A stretch of DNA of 64,000 nucleotides from Erysipelatoclostridium sp. AM42-17 (lineage in GTDB: Bacteria > Bacillota_I > Bacilli_A > Erysipelotrichales > Coprobacillaceae), in assembly GCF_003480255.1 (NCBI RefSeq), contig NZ_QUIN01000004.1:1-64000 (forward strand), written 5' to 3'. The position numbers and the translations under genes were made by a program. The notes under the pieces are model-generated. The model saw only the letters and a list, made by a program, of their open reading frames with translations, was not told the origin of the DNA and did not search any database. Positions 16,968 through 26,573 of the stretch are shown one piece after another. Position 1 is the stretch's first letter; every line of letters starts with the position of its first letter.

Positions 16968-17740
16968 TTGTTGTCACTTCTGGAAAAGGAGGCGTAGGGA
17001 AAAGCAGTGTTTCTGTTAATCTTGCTATGGCACTTGCTGATCATCAACTTAAGGTTTGTTTGATTGATGGTGATTTTGGTTTAAAAAATTTAGATGTCAT
17101 GATGGGATTAGAAAATAGAGTTGTTTATGATTTAAATGATGTAGTGGAGGGACGTTGTGATATTAGACAGGTTTTAGTGAAGGATAAAAGAATGCACACG
17201 CTCCATTTGCTTCCAGCATGTAAATCATTATCATTTGATCAATTAGATACAAAGATTATGGAATCATTAATTCATCATTTGGAAAAAGAATACGACTTTA
17301 TTATTATTGATAGTCCTGCAGGTGTAGAACAAGGATTTAATTATGCAACGAGTATCGCTCATGAGGCAATTGTCGTTGTTAACTTAGACTTAGCCTCGTT
17401 GCGTGATAGCGACAGGGTTGTTGGATTGTTGATGAAAAAAGGAATTCATCAAATATCAATGGTTATTAATAAAATGAATCAAGATGATATTGAAAGTGGT
17501 AAATCATTAATGGTGAGTGATGCCATTGATATTTTATCTTTACCTGTTTTAGGAATTGTATATGACCATCATGATATGATTGAAGCCAATAATAAAGGAA
17601 TGCCTGTTTATTTAAAAAAAGATCATTTATTACATAAATGTTTTCATCATATTGCATTAAGAGTCTTGGGTCATAAGGTAGACTATGTTCAGTGTAAAAA
17701 AAGAGGATGGTTTAGTCGTATTATTTTAGGGATTGAATAA
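16955..17740 (+). CDS. minD: septum site-determining ATPase MinD
   Basis: A 261-residue ParA/MinD ATPase. It has the deviant Walker A KGGVGKSS (about 10-18), switch I/II segments and IIIDSPAGVEQGF. The C-terminal amphipathic membrane-targeting helix is GWFSRIILGIE. It binds membrane in the ATP form and activates MinC. No minE is present in the window, as expected for a DivIVA-type Gram-positive system. The gene is within the mreC-to-spoIVFB run. Confidence 0.96.
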   Translation: MSRIIVVTSGKGGVGKSSVSVNLAMALADHQLKVCLIDGDFGLKNLDVMMGLENRVVYDLNDVVEGRCDIRQVLVKDKRMHTLHLLPACKSLSFDQLDTKIMESLIHHLEKEYDFIIIDSPAGVEQGFNYATSIAHEAIVVVNLDLASLRDSDRVVGLLMKKGIHQISMVINKMNQDDIESGKSLMVSDAIDILSLPVLGIVYDHHDMIEANNKGMPVYLKKDHLLHKCFHHIALRVLGHKVDYVQCKKRGWFSRIILGIE

Positions 17741-17765
17741 TATTTGTCCATTTTTTTCATATGAT
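17738..17765 (+). promoter_or_regulatory. sigma-E-like promoter before spoIVFA
   Basis: TAATATT (17738-17744) is a perfect match to the sigma-E -35 consensus. After 13 bases, CATATGAT (17758-17765) matches six of eight positions of the -10. In B. subtilis the spoIVF operon has a sigma-E promoter at the same place after minD. The spacer is short by one or two bases relative to the B. subtilis norm. Confidence 0.45.
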
Positions 17766-17780
17766 ATATTAGGTGATGTT

Positions 17781-18338
17781 ATGTCAGAACTTGATGAAGT
17801 GAGAAAAAGAATGAATAGACGGAAAGGGAATCAACCACTCACGGATTATCATTTTAAGAAGTTATATAATGGAATGATACGGTTTATGGTTATGATTGTT
17901 GTTATTTTATCTTCGTTGATTATTGTGAAAAATCATGATTTAGAGGGAACGATTTTAAATAATAAAATGTTAAACCAAACAATTACAAAAATGTCACAAG
18001 TGATACTAGATTACTTACCTCAAGATCATAAAGTCAGTCATGAAGTAACTTATCAACAAATCAAAGATAATTATTATTATAATAATAGTAATGAAGTTTT
18101 ATCGTTAAGTAATGGTCAAATTACAAATATTACAAAAAAGAATCATCATTATATTATTACAGTGATGAGTGATCAACATGTTCAAATTAAATATGGAAGA
18201 ATAAAAAACGTTGTTGTTAAAGAAAATCAAAAAATAAAAAAAGGGATGAGTATTGGAAGCTATCAAAATGAATTAACACTTGATTTTAGTTTATCAGGGA
18301 AAAAGCTTGATTATGAAACTTATCAAGGGATGGAATAA
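17781..18338 (+). CDS. spoIVFA: stage IV sporulation protein SpoIVFA-like
   Basis: A 185-residue bitopic protein: a charged cytoplasmic head (SELDEVRKRMNRRKG), one membrane helix (about 35-52), and an extracytoplasmic region ending in a small M23/LytM-like beta domain (VQIKYGRIKNVVVKENQKIKKGMSIG). The zinc ligands of active LytM enzymes are missing, as in B. subtilis SpoIVFA, which holds the protease SpoIVFB inactive until the forespore signals. The ATG at 17781 follows AGGTGATG. It overlaps spoIVFB by 26 bases. Confidence 0.85.
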   Translation: MSELDEVRKRMNRRKGNQPLTDYHFKKLYNGMIRFMVMIVVILSSLIIVKNHDLEGTILNNKMLNQTITKMSQVILDYLPQDHKVSHEVTYQQIKDNYYYNNSNEVLSLSNGQITNITKKNHHYIITVMSDQHVQIKYGRIKNVVVKENQKIKKGMSIGSYQNELTLDFSLSGKKLDYETYQGME

Positions 18339-19047
18339 AGGGATTATCCATCCCTTAACTTTTATTTATTTAGGTTTATCTTATTTTACATGTTGTACCC
18401 ATGAATATATAGCGACACTTATTTTTGTTTTGTTGCATGAAATGGGTCATTTATTTATGGCTTGTTGTTTCCATTATCAAATTAATCAAGTCAAAGTATT
18501 ACCATTTGGTGCTTTTTTGTCGTTAGATGATTATGGATATCATTTTGTATATGAGGATATAATGGTTGTTTGTGGTGGTTTATTTGTCAGTTTATTGATG
18601 ATGCTTATTTGTTATTTTACAGGCTATGAATTTTTTTATACGATTAATCGCGCCATTTTTATTTTTAATTTATTACCTATTTATCCTTTAGATGGCGCAA
18701 AGTTAGCTTTGTTGTTAATGAGTTACTTTCTTGATTATTTAAGCTGTCTAAAAATGCAAATTAAATTTTCTCTTTTAACATTATGTATCTGTTTTGTTTT
18801 AACGCATGAATTAGGAAAGATGGTTGTACTGAGTTATTTATTAATTCAAAATATAGACTATTTAAAAAATTATCGCTATGTATATATTCAAACAATTTTA
18901 CATGATAAGATGAAAAAACGAAAATATAAAATTAATAGAAAAGTAACTTATTATCGACCTTATCAAAATTTTTATCTATTTGAAACAAAATCATATTCAT
19001 TCGATGAAATGAAGTTTTATTTGATAAAATCAATGAAAAAGCGTTGA
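18313..19047 (+). CDS. spoIVFB: SpoIVFB-like intramembrane zinc protease
   Basis: A 244-residue polytopic site-2-protease family member. It has HEMGH (about 42-46) in the first motif and LPIYPLDGAKL (about 122-132) supplying the third zinc ligand. In B. subtilis it cleaves pro-sigma-K in the mother cell. The start at ATG 18313 lies inside spoIVFA and is translationally coupled; the TTG at 18280 is an alternative. The -35 of the next promoter overlaps its stop. Both catalytic motifs are intact, so a working mother-cell checkpoint is plausible. Confidence 0.88.
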   Translation: MKLIKGWNKGIIHPLTFIYLGLSYFTCCTHEYIATLIFVLLHEMGHLFMACCFHYQINQVKVLPFGAFLSLDDYGYHFVYEDIMVVCGGLFVSLLMMLICYFTGYEFFYTINRAIFIFNLLPIYPLDGAKLALLLMSYFLDYLSCLKMQIKFSLLTLCICFVLTHELGKMVVLSYLLIQNIDYLKNYRYVYIQTILHDKMKKRKYKINRKVTYYRPYQNFYLFETKSYSFDEMKFYLIKSMKKR

Positions 19048-19072
19048 CTTTGGCTGAAATATTGGATATAAT
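19044..19072 (+). promoter_or_regulatory. sigma-A promoter of the rplU operon
   Basis: TTGACT (19044-19049), a 17-base spacer and a perfect TATAAT (19067-19072). Predicted start is near 19079. Confidence 0.8.
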
Positions 19073-19078
19073 GCAAAT

Positions 19079-19163
19079 GTTGTAGACCTCTAGACTACAA
19101 CCGCACATAAAAGGTATTAAATGCAATAAGCTGCCTTGGTTGGCGAGTCTTAGAAAAATTTAT
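19079..19163 (+). ncRNA. ribosomal protein L21 leader
   Basis: The roughly 90-base untranslated leader before rplU has a hairpin GTTGTAG/CTACAAC (19078-19100) followed by ACCGCAC and the conserved-looking GCTGCC...GGCGAG stretch. It occupies the position of the Rfam L21 leader found before rplU-prp-rpmA in Firmicutes, which probably mediates autogenous control. The assignment rests on position and shared short motifs. Confidence 0.6.
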
Positions 19164-19175
19164 AGGAGGTGCGAT

Positions 19176-19484
19176 ATGTACGCAATTATTGAAACAGGTG
19201 GAAAACAATTAAAAGTTGAAGCTGGAGATACTATTTTTGTAGAAAAATTAGAAGTTGAAGCAGGAGAAAAAGTGACTTTTGATAAAGTTTTATTAGTAGG
19301 AGATGAATCAGTGAAAATTGGTGCTCCTTATGTAGAAGGTGCTACAGTTGAAGCAACTGTTGAAAAACAAGGTAAAGAAAAGAAAGTAACAATCTACAAA
19401 TATAATGCTAAAAAACATTATCATAAAAAACAAGGTCATAGACAACCTTATACAAAATTAGTTATTGATGCTATCAATGCTTAA
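19176..19484 (+). CDS. rplU: 50S ribosomal protein L21
   Basis: A 102-residue L21 with the family start [18 protein letters not shown] and the C-terminal signature [17 protein letters not shown] that contacts 23S rRNA. AGGAGGT (19164-19170) sets the ATG at 19176; an upstream in-frame start at 19140 would extend into the leader and is rejected. It is the first gene of the rplU-prp-rpmA operon. Confidence 0.98.
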   Translation: MYAIIETGGKQLKVEAGDTIFVEKLEVEAGEKVTFDKVLLVGDESVKIGAPYVEGATVEATVEKQGKEKKVTIYKYNAKKHYHKKQGHRQPYTKLVIDAINA

Positions 19485-19486
19485 TC

Positions 19487-19810
19487 ATGATTAAGATTAA
19501 GATAATAAAGAAAAAACAAGAAATCAGTTCTATAAAGATTTCTGGTCACGCACAAAGTGACGAATATGGAAAAGATTTAGTGTGTGCAGGTGTGAGTGCA
19601 ATCGCTGTTGGTGTTTGCAATACTATTGCACAAAAGGGATATCTTGATAAAAAAATGTGTTTTATTAAGATGAAAAATGGTAATATAAGTATAGATATTG
19701 TTAAAAGTGATCAAACTTTACAAGTGATTCTAGAGACTCTTGTTATAAGTTTAGAAACGATTAAGGATAGCTATGGTCAATATATTCAGATAATCAATGA
19801 GGAGGAATAA
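19487..19810 (+). CDS. prp: ribosomal-processing cysteine protease Prp
   Basis: A 107-residue protease (B. subtilis ysxB). The catalytic His21 lies in GHAQ and Cys33 in LVCAGVSAI. It removes the N-terminal extension of ribosomal protein L27 in Firmicutes, which is essential in Staphylococcus aureus. It lies between rplU and rpmA, starting two bases after the rplU stop. The L27 encoded next carries the matching cleavage site, so the pair is functionally consistent. Confidence 0.93.
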   Translation: MIKIKIIKKKQEISSIKISGHAQSDEYGKDLVCAGVSAIAVGVCNTIAQKGYLDKKMCFIKMKNGNISIDIVKSDQTLQVILETLVISLETIKDSYGQYIQIINEEE

Positions 19811-19814
19811 CATC

Positions 19815-20099
19815 ATGATGTTCAAATTAGATTTACAATTATTCGCTTCTAAAAAAGGTGTAGGGTCAACTAAAAACGGTCGTGATTCTAAAGCAAAAAG
19901 ATTAGGAGCTAAATTAGCAGATGGTCAATTCGCTACAGCAGGTTCTATTATTTATAGACAAAGAGGAACTAAAATCCATCCAGGTACTAATGTAGGTAAA
20001 GGTGGAGATGATACTTTATTTGCTAAAGTTGATGGTGTAGTAAAATTTGAAAGATGGGGAAAAGATAGAAAGAAAGTTTCAGTTTACCCAGCTGCATAA
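19815..20099 (+). CDS. rpmA: 50S ribosomal protein L27 with cleavable N-terminal extension
   Basis: A 94-residue L27. The precursor begins [20 protein letters not shown], where cleavage after A11 by Prp would expose the conserved SKKG terminus that reaches the peptidyl transferase centre. AGGAGG (19800-19805) precedes two candidate ATGs (19815 and 19818). A terminator follows directly. Confidence 0.97.
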   Translation: MMFKLDLQLFASKKGVGSTKNGRDSKAKRLGAKLADGQFATAGSIIYRQRGTKIHPGTNVGKGGDDTLFAKVDGVVKFERWGKDRKKVSVYPAA

Positions 20100-20102
20100 T
20101 TT

Positions 20103-20128
20103 AAATCCCTTTCGAGGGATTTTTTTTT
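20103..20128 (+). terminator. terminator after rpmA
   Basis: AAATCCCT (20103-20110) and AGGGATTT (20115-20122) close a TTCG tetraloop; a T run follows. Confidence 0.88.
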
Positions 20129-20145
20129 AGAAAAGAGGTGGAAAT

Positions 20146-21426
20146 GTGCAATTTATAGATAAAGCTAAAATTTATATCGAAGCAGGTAAAGGTGGAGATG
20201 GAACTGTTGCATTCCGTCGTGAAGCCCATGTACCTAAAGGAGGACCTGCAGGTGGAGATGGAGGTAAAGGTGGTAGCGTCATTTTTGAAGCGACAACATC
20301 TTTATCAACATTATTAGATTTAAAATATAAACGTGTGTATAAAGCACGTGCTGGTGGTAATGGTATGCCTAAAAAAATGCATGGGGCAGACGCTGGTGAT
20401 TGTGTTATTAAAGTTCCCGTTGGAACTCAGATTACTGAGGCTGAAACAGGAAAAATTATGGCGGATTTAACTGAGGATAAACAGCACGTTGTACTTGCAA
20501 AAGGTGGACGTGGTGGTCGTGGTAATGCGCGATTTGCTACTTCTAGAAATCCAGCGCCACAAATTTGTGAACGAGGAGAACCCGGTGAAAAATTTGATGT
20601 TGTTTGCGAATTAAAATTACTTGCTGATGTAGGGTTAGTCGGCTTTCCATCAGTTGGAAAATCAACACTTTTATCAGTTGTTTCACGTGCTCGTCCAGAA
20701 ATTGCTGATTATCATTTTACAACAATTGTACCTAACTTAGGAGTTGTTCAAGTTAAAGATGGTCGTAGCTTTGTTATGGCAGATTTACCAGGTTTGATTG
20801 AAGGCGCTAGTCAAGGGAAAGGATTAGGTCATCAATTTTTACGTCATATTGAAAGATGTCGTGTAATTGTTCATGTTATTGATATGGGGGCAGTAGACGG
20901 AAGAGATCCATATGAAGATTACTGTACAATCAACGAAGAGCTTGGACAATACCAGTATCGCTTATTAGAAAGACCACAAATTGTTGTTGCTAATAAGATT
21001 GATGAAGAAGGTGCTGAGGAAAACTTAAAACGCTTTAAAGAAAAAGTAGGGGATGATGTTAAAGTTTATCCAATCTCTGCTATTATTCATGAAGGTGTGG
21101 ATCAAGTTTTATATGCTGTTGCTGATGCACTAGAGAATGCACCTAAATTTGATCAAGAAGAAATTCAAGAAAATACTGTTGTTTATACAATGAAAGAAGA
21201 GGAAGCACCATTTGTTGTTCATAATTTAGGAAATGGTCAATGGAATATCACTGGTAAGAAGATTGAACGCTTAGTTTCTATGACGTCCTTAGTTAGTGAT
21301 GATGCGATTAAACGTTTATCAATTAAAATGAGAAATATGGGAATTGATGAAGCTTTAAGACAAGCTGGTGCTCAAGATGGAGATATTGTTTCTATTCTTG
21401 ACTTCGAATTTGAATTCTATGATTAA
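20146..21426 (+). CDS. obg: GTPase Obg/CgtA
   Basis: A 426-residue Obg. The glycine-rich N-terminal Obg fold (about 1-158) has [20 protein letters not shown]. The GTPase domain has G1 GFPSVGKST (about 165-173), [11 protein letters not shown] and NKID. An OCT domain lies at the C terminus. It acts in 50S assembly and the stringent/stress response, and in B. subtilis it is needed for sporulation entry. The start is GTG at 20146 after GAGGTGG. The spo0B gene that precedes obg in B. subtilis is missing. Confidence 0.97.
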   Translation: MQFIDKAKIYIEAGKGGDGTVAFRREAHVPKGGPAGGDGGKGGSVIFEATTSLSTLLDLKYKRVYKARAGGNGMPKKMHGADAGDCVIKVPVGTQITEAETGKIMADLTEDKQHVVLAKGGRGGRGNARFATSRNPAPQICERGEPGEKFDVVCELKLLADVGLVGFPSVGKSTLLSVVSRARPEIADYHFTTIVPNLGVVQVKDGRSFVMADLPGLIEGASQGKGLGHQFLRHIERCRVIVHVIDMGAVDGRDPYEDYCTINEELGQYQYRLLERPQIVVANKIDEEGAEENLKRFKEKVGDDVKVYPISAIIHEGVDQVLYAVADALENAPKFDQEEIQENTVVYTMKEEEAPFVVHNLGNGQWNITGKKIERLVSMTSLVSDDAIKRLSIKMRNMGIDEALRQAGAQDGDIVSILDFEFEFYD

Positions 21427-21451
21427 CCTTGATTTTGTATCAAGGTTTTTT
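21425..21451 (+). terminator. terminator after obg
   Basis: AACCTTGAT (21425-21433) pairs with ATCAAGGTT (21439-21447) and T5 follows. The remaining ~100 bases before ruvA are AT-rich and contain two TATAAT-like sequences (21473 and 21532) but no clear -35. Confidence 0.83.
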
Positions 21452-21555
21452 ATTTATCGCTTAATAAAATTATGTTATAATTGTTGAGACAAATTAAACA
21501 CATATAGGGGATTTTTTGTGTTAAAAATAGTTTATAATATGTATAGGAGTCAAGT

Positions 21556-22110
21556 ATGTATAGTTATATAAAAGGAATCGTTGTTGATTTACAAAGTGAT
21601 CATATTGTTGTGGAAAATAATGGTATTGGCTATTTGATTTATGTAAGCAATCCCTATGCTTATACAAAAGGCAAAGAAGCCATAGTTTATTTGTATCAAC
21701 AAGTTAAAGAAGATGGTATTTTTTTGTTTGGTTTTCAAACAGTTGAACAAAAAGAATTATTTTTAAAATTAATTATGGTTAAAGGGATTGGCTGTAAGAC
21801 AGCCAATACAATGTTAGCGAGTGGTGATGTAAGTAGTATTGTGACTGCAATTGAGACAGCTAATGTTGCGTACCTAAAGAAAATACCAGGTATTGGTCCT
21901 AAAGCTGCACAACAAATTATTTTAGATTTACAAGGTAAAATAGTAGGAAGTAAACAAGTTTCTAATCAGGAATTAGAAGAAGCGGGAGAAGTTTTAATTG
22001 CTTTAGGGTATAAAAAAGGTGAAGTTGATCGCGCACTTGCTAAATTAATGAATGAGAAGTTGGATACCAATGGTTATGTAAAAAAAGCATTAAGTTTATT
22101 AGTAAAATAA
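21556..22110 (+). CDS. ruvA: Holliday junction branch migration protein RuvA
   Basis: A 184-residue RuvA: N-terminal OB fold (MYSYIKGIVVDLQSDHIVVENNGIGYLIYV), a tandem helix-hairpin-helix domain (LIMVKGIGCKTANTML and LKKIPGIGPKAAQQII) and a C-terminal RuvB-binding domain. It tetramerises on four-way junctions and loads RuvB. AGGAGT precedes the ATG, and ruvB begins 11 bases after its stop. Confidence 0.96.
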   Translation: MYSYIKGIVVDLQSDHIVVENNGIGYLIYVSNPYAYTKGKEAIVYLYQQVKEDGIFLFGFQTVEQKELFLKLIMVKGIGCKTANTMLASGDVSSIVTAIETANVAYLKKIPGIGPKAAQQIILDLQGKIVGSKQVSNQELEEAGEVLIALGYKKGEVDRALAKLMNEKLDTNGYVKKALSLLVK

Positions 22111-22121
22111 AGGAGTAAGTT

Positions 22122-23114
22122 ATGTCAAGAAATGATGTATTAGATCCCAATATTGAAGAAGATGAAGAGAGTTCTTTACGACCAGATAACTTTGATGAAT
22201 ATATTGGTCAAGATAATTTGAAAGATAATTTAAAGGTTTTTGTTGGTGCAGCTAAAATGCGTAATGAGTCATTAGATCACGTTTTACTGTATGGTCCACC
22301 AGGATTAGGTAAAACAACAATGTCAATGATTATTGCTAATGAAATGGGTTCTCATATCAAAATAACAACTGGACCAAGCATTGAAAAAACAGGAGATTTG
22401 GTAGCTATTTTAACGTCACTAGAACCTGGAGATTTTTTATTTATTGATGAAATTCATCGTTTAAACAAAGTAGTTGAAGAAATATTATATCCAGCTATGG
22501 AAGATTTTTGTGTTGATGTTGTTATTGGTAAAGAAGCGTCGACACGTTCTGTACGTATAGATTTGCCACCTTTTACTTTGGTAGGGGCAACAACACGTGC
22601 CGGTGATTTATCGGCACCACTTCGTGATCGTTTTGGTATTATTTCGCAACTTCAATATTATAGCGAAGATGATTTAAAAAGAATTATTGATCGTACGAGT
22701 CAGGTTTATGGAATGGTTATGGATGATGATGCTAAAGGAGAACTTGCCAGAAGAAGTCGTGGTACACCACGTATTGCTAATAGATTGTTTAGAAGAGTCC
22801 GAGATTTTGCTCAGTTTTATGGTGATGAAACCATTACTAAAGAACGTACAATTGAAGCTTTAGAAAGATTAAGAGTTGATAATTTAGGGTTAGATGATGT
22901 TGATCATAAGTATTTATTAGGGATTATTCATCGTTTTAAAGGTGGTCCTGTTGGCTTAGAAGCAATTGCAGCTTCTATTGGTGAAGAACCACAAACATTA
23001 GAAGATGTTAATGAACCTTATTTATTACAAATAGGATTGATAAAAAGGACACCAAGGGGAAGAATTGTCACGGAAGCAGCATATCGACATTTTAATATTG
23101 AACAGGAGTTTTAA
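22122..23114 (+). CDS. ruvB: Holliday junction helicase RuvB
   Basis: A 330-residue AAA+ motor: Walker [11 protein letters not shown] (about 56-65), Walker B FIDEIHRL, sensor 1 GATTRAG, arginine finger LRDRFG, and a winged-helix C terminus ([26 protein letters not shown]). It drives branch migration with RuvA. Its stop codon is embedded in a terminator-like hairpin shared with the comEA upstream region. Confidence 0.98.
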   Translation: MSRNDVLDPNIEEDEESSLRPDNFDEYIGQDNLKDNLKVFVGAAKMRNESLDHVLLYGPPGLGKTTMSMIIANEMGSHIKITTGPSIEKTGDLVAILTSLEPGDFLFIDEIHRLNKVVEEILYPAMEDFCVDVVIGKEASTRSVRIDLPPFTLVGATTRAGDLSAPLRDRFGIISQLQYYSEDDLKRIIDRTSQVYGMVMDDDAKGELARRSRGTPRIANRLFRRVRDFAQFYGDETITKERTIEALERLRVDNLGLDDVDHKYLLGIIHRFKGGPVGLEAIAASIGEEPQTLEDVNEPYLLQIGLIKRTPRGRIVTEAAYRHFNIEQEF

Positions 23115-23128
23115 CTCTTGTTTTTTTT
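23101..23128 (+). terminator. terminator-like hairpin between ruvB and comEA
   Basis: AACAGGAG (23101-23108) pairs with CTCTTGTT (23115-23122, one G-T pair), and a run of eight T (with the hairpin's own TT) abuts the comEA ATG at 23129. The only Shine-Dalgarno-like bases upstream of comEA (AGGAG) are inside the hairpin. Confidence 0.65.
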
Positions 23129-23587
23129 ATGAAAAAAATAGAAATTAGTTTACTCCTATTTTTGTTTGTTGTATCTGTTGCTTATCATTATATTCAACCC
23201 CAGGAAACAATAGAAAAGATCAACACAAGTCAATCTATTACAGTACAAGTAGTAGGACAAGTGAATCAATTACTGCACTTTGACCATAGTCCAACGATTG
23301 GTGAAATTTTTGACCAATTGCACCTTAATAATGATTATCATTTTTCTTTAAATTATGTTTTAGATGATCAACAAATTTTATATTTGCCTCAAGGCGATTA
23401 CCTTATTTCTCTAAATGAAGCTTCTTTACAAGAATTGATACAAATAAAAGGAATTGGTGAAAAAACAGCACAAAAAATTATTGATTATAGAAATCAAAAA
23501 AGATTTGAAACAATTGAAGATATAATGAAAATAAGTGGAATTGGACAAAAAACATATGAAAGAATAAGAGAATATTTTTGCTTATGA
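23129..23587 (+). CDS. comEA: competence DNA-binding protein ComEA
   Basis: A 152-residue protein with one N-terminal membrane helix (about 4-20), a SLBB-like middle (TVQVVGQVNQLLHF) and a C-terminal tandem helix-hairpin-helix DNA-binding domain (LQELIQIKGIGEKTAQKIIDYR and IMKISGIGQKTYERI). It binds incoming double-stranded DNA at the membrane for transformation. The start directly follows a T run with no separate ribosome binding site. comEB, which separates comEA and comEC in B. subtilis, is absent. Confidence 0.9.
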   Translation: MKKIEISLLLFLFVVSVAYHYIQPQETIEKINTSQSITVQVVGQVNQLLHFDHSPTIGEIFDQLHLNNDYHFSLNYVLDDQQILYLPQGDYLISLNEASLQELIQIKGIGEKTAQKIIDYRNQKRFETIEDIMKISGIGQKTYERIREYFCL

Positions 23588-25572
23588 AAGGAAAATTATT
23601 TTACTGGCTATTGCCTTTTTTGATTCTCTTTTTTATGAAAATGTATCACTGGTGTTTTGTCTTTTTTTTAATCCCTTATTTTTTGTTTTTTAAACGTTAT
23701 TTTAAAGCTTCTATGATGATTTTGATAGGTATCTTCATGATTGGACTATTTTTTTTCATATCATTACCTAAGCCACTCAATCAAACAGTTATTTCAGGAA
23801 CAATAGTCAATCAAGATGATAAAAGTATTGTGGTAAAAATGGGTTATCATAAAGTAAAGGTCTATGGTGAATTTGATGATTTTAGAATTTATGATCAAGT
23901 GAGATTGAAAATATACAATATGCCTTTAGAAGCGCCAACTAATGATTATGCCTTTAATTATCAACATTATTTGTATAGTATGAATATTTTTAATCAGGCA
24001 AAGTGTATTCAGGTTTTAAATCATCATCAAGTTGAACATCCTTATCATTTATTGGAAAAGCGAGTCAATCAAAATAAGCAGACTAAAAGTTTTGTTTCAT
24101 TATTTGTATTAGGAATTAAAGATGAAACGATGAAGGAAGTTTATCAAAAAATGACTCAATTATCGATTGTTCACATGTTTGCCTTGTCAGGAATGCATTT
24201 AACATTATTGAATAAATGGTTAACGAAACTAGGACAAATGTTTTTTCCTCAATCTTTTTTAGAGTATTTGGTTTTAATTATTATGGGGATTTATGTTTAT
24301 TGGATTCCTTATAATATATCTTTTTTAAGAGCGTATTTGATGATGTTAGGACAGGTATTATTTAAAAAATATTTGAACCAACTTGATATTTTATCGATAC
24401 TTACTATAAGTATGTTATTTTATAATCCTTATCTTCTCTATAATTTGTCGTTTATTTTTTCATATTTTATGTATTTTATTGTGCTGTTACTTAATCGACA
24501 TCGTTGGAGTGAATATTATATGATGCTAGGGAGTTTACCGATTTTAATGTGTGTTAATCATCGCATTCCATTATTATCATTTGTTTTATCCGTTGTTTGT
24601 GTTCCCTATATAGAACTTTTATATCAGTTTATTTTAAGCTATATGTTATTGGGCCAAATCATGGTACCTCTGTTGTCTTTGAGTATTTGTTTATTAAATT
24701 ATTTGATTGAGTTTTGTTATGGTATATCTTATAGCCTTCATTTTAGTCATCCTACATTGATGTTTGTAATGGTTTATTACCTTTATTATTTTAAGGGAAT
24801 AATACGATTAAATAGTCAAAGAACAATAAGAAAAGAATTGATGATGATTTTGGCTTGTCTTGTTGCTTTTTATTTTTATCCTTATTATCGTATGGAAGGT
24901 CAAGTTGTGATGATTGATGTAGGTCAAGGAGATTGTTTTTTTATTCAACAGCCATTTAATTTAGGTAATGTTTTAATTGACACAGGTGGACTTAAAAATC
25001 GTGATCTAGCAACTGATACCATTATTCCTTATCTTGAAAGTCAAGGTGCAAAATATTTAGATGCTGTATTTATATCTCATGATGACTATGATCATGCAGG
25101 AGCATTAGAGAGTTTGTTAGAGCACTTTACGGTAAAGAAAGTTATTAACGATTTTAAAGAGATAAAAATAGGAAAAGTGTTATTTAAACGCCTTTTATTG
25201 AATCAACAATATAGTGATGCTAATGATCGGTCTCAAATCATTTATGCAAAAATTCAAGATTTAAAATATTTATTCACTGGTGATATTTCATCTCATGTAG
25301 AACAAGATCTTATAGAACGTTATCCTCATTTAAAAGTGGATGTTTTAAAAGTTTCCCATCATGGTAGTCATAGTGCAACCTCTGCTGCTTTTTTAAGAAC
25401 GATTCAACCTAAAATTGCTTTGATTAGTGTAGGAAAACATAATTTATATCACCACCCTCACTATGAGGTGATACAGCGATTAAAACATTATGGAATACAT
25501 GTTTATCGAAGTGATGAAATGGGAATGGTTAAAATTATCAGTTATGGTTTCAATCATTATATTTATTCATGA
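23584..25572 (+). CDS. comEC: competence DNA channel ComEC
   Basis: A protein of about 662 residues with many membrane helices and the competence domain (VHMFALSGMHLTLL). A C-terminal metallo-beta-lactamase-like domain contains VDVGQGDCFFIQ (seen as MIDVGQGD), SHDDYDHAGALE near 497 and VSHHGSHSATS. The channel imports single-stranded DNA; the nuclease-like domain may degrade the other strand. It overlaps comEA by four bases (ATGA), so I start at 23584. The full length implies that transformation machinery may be functional. Confidence 0.93.
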   Translation: MKGKLFYWLLPFLILFFMKMYHWCFVFFLIPYFLFFKRYFKASMMILIGIFMIGLFFFISLPKPLNQTVISGTIVNQDDKSIVVKMGYHKVKVYGEFDDFRIYDQVRLKIYNMPLEAPTNDYAFNYQHYLYSMNIFNQAKCIQVLNHHQVEHPYHLLEKRVNQNKQTKSFVSLFVLGIKDETMKEVYQKMTQLSIVHMFALSGMHLTLLNKWLTKLGQMFFPQSFLEYLVLIIMGIYVYWIPYNISFLRAYLMMLGQVLFKKYLNQLDILSILTISMLFYNPYLLYNLSFIFSYFMYFIVLLLNRHRWSEYYMMLGSLPILMCVNHRIPLLSFVLSVVCVPYIELLYQFILSYMLLGQIMVPLLSLSICLLNYLIEFCYGISYSLHFSHPTLMFVMVYYLYYFKGIIRLNSQRTIRKELMMILACLVAFYFYPYYRMEGQVVMIDVGQGDCFFIQQPFNLGNVLIDTGGLKNRDLATDTIIPYLESQGAKYLDAVFISHDDYDHAGALESLLEHFTVKKVINDFKEIKIGKVLFKRLLLNQQYSDANDRSQIIYAKIQDLKYLFTGDISSHVEQDLIERYPHLKVDVLKVSHHGSHSATSAAFLRTIQPKIALISVGKHNLYHHPHYEVIQRLKHYGIHVYRSDEMGMVKIISYGFNHYIYS

Positions 25573-25613
25573 CTTTGTTATGTATTTAGTTTATAATGTG
25601 ATATGGTGATAAA

Positions 25614-26564
25614 ATGATTTTTGTAATATATGGTGAGGAAAGATTGTTGATGGATCAACGTCTTGAAAAGTTAAAAAAAGAATATCAATGTCATGAAGAA
25701 ATGATGAATTATACTGTTTATGAAGTTGACCGGGATGGTATGGAAGCTGTTTATGAAGATGTGATGACACCTCCATTTTTAAATGAAACAAAAATGGTAG
25801 TCATTAAAAAAGCTGATTTTCTTACAACAAAGAAATTGAAGAAAGATAATCAAGATGTTGAGATATTTAAAAAATGTATGGACCAAATTGATGACCATGT
25901 TCATCTTGTTATTTTTCATGATAAAAAGAATTTTGATGAAAGAAAGAAAGTCGTCAAGGAATTAAGAAAAAAAGCAAAGTTTTTTGAAGTCAATACATTA
26001 AATTATTATAAGGTATCTGATACGACTCGCCAAGCAATCAAAAAAAGGAATGCTACTATTGATGATGATGCATTAGAATTATTAATTGCGCGTACGGGAT
26101 TAAATCTTTTGAATGTTTCTAATGAGGTTGAAAAACTATGTTTATATACATCACATATTGATTATCATGCAGTCGATATGTTGGTAAGTAAACCGTTAGA
26201 TGAAAATGTATTTGATTTAACCAGTGCGATTTTAGATAAGAATCGAAAGAAAATATTTGAAGTGTATCATGATTTAATGGTTCTTGAAGAAGAACCAATT
26301 ATGCTGATTGTATTGATAGCAAATTCAATGCGTCTTATTTATCAAGTCAAATTATTAGATAGAAAAGGATATAATGATCGTGAAATAGCAAAGATATTAT
26401 CAGTTAATCCTTACCGATTGAAATATGTTCGAAAAGAAGGTACAAAATATGATTTACAAGAGTTATTATCTTATTTGAATGAACTATCGAAATTGGATGT
26501 TTCAATCAAAACTGGGAAAATAGATAAGAAAAAAGGATTAGAGTTATTTTTATTAAGAATTTAG
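25614..26564 (+). CDS. holA: DNA polymerase III delta subunit
   Basis: A 316-residue clamp-loader delta subunit: an N-terminal AAA-like domain without a Walker A (IFVIYGEERLLMDQRLEKLK), NETKMVVIKKADFL, a middle helical domain and a C-terminal collar (LLSYLNELSKLDVSIKTGKID). It opens the beta clamp. GGTGATAAA precedes the ATG. The comEC-holA order is as in B. subtilis (comEC, yqeM region, holA). Confidence 0.92.
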   Translation: MIFVIYGEERLLMDQRLEKLKKEYQCHEEMMNYTVYEVDRDGMEAVYEDVMTPPFLNETKMVVIKKADFLTTKKLKKDNQDVEIFKKCMDQIDDHVHLVIFHDKKNFDERKKVVKELRKKAKFFEVNTLNYYKVSDTTRQAIKKRNATIDDDALELLIARTGLNLLNVSNEVEKLCLYTSHIDYHAVDMLVSKPLDENVFDLTSAILDKNRKKIFEVYHDLMVLEEEPIMLIVLIANSMRLIYQVKLLDRKGYNDREIAKILSVNPYRLKYVRKEGTKYDLQELLSYLNELSKLDVSIKTGKIDKKKGLELFLLRI

Positions 26565-26573
26565 GAGTAAAGT

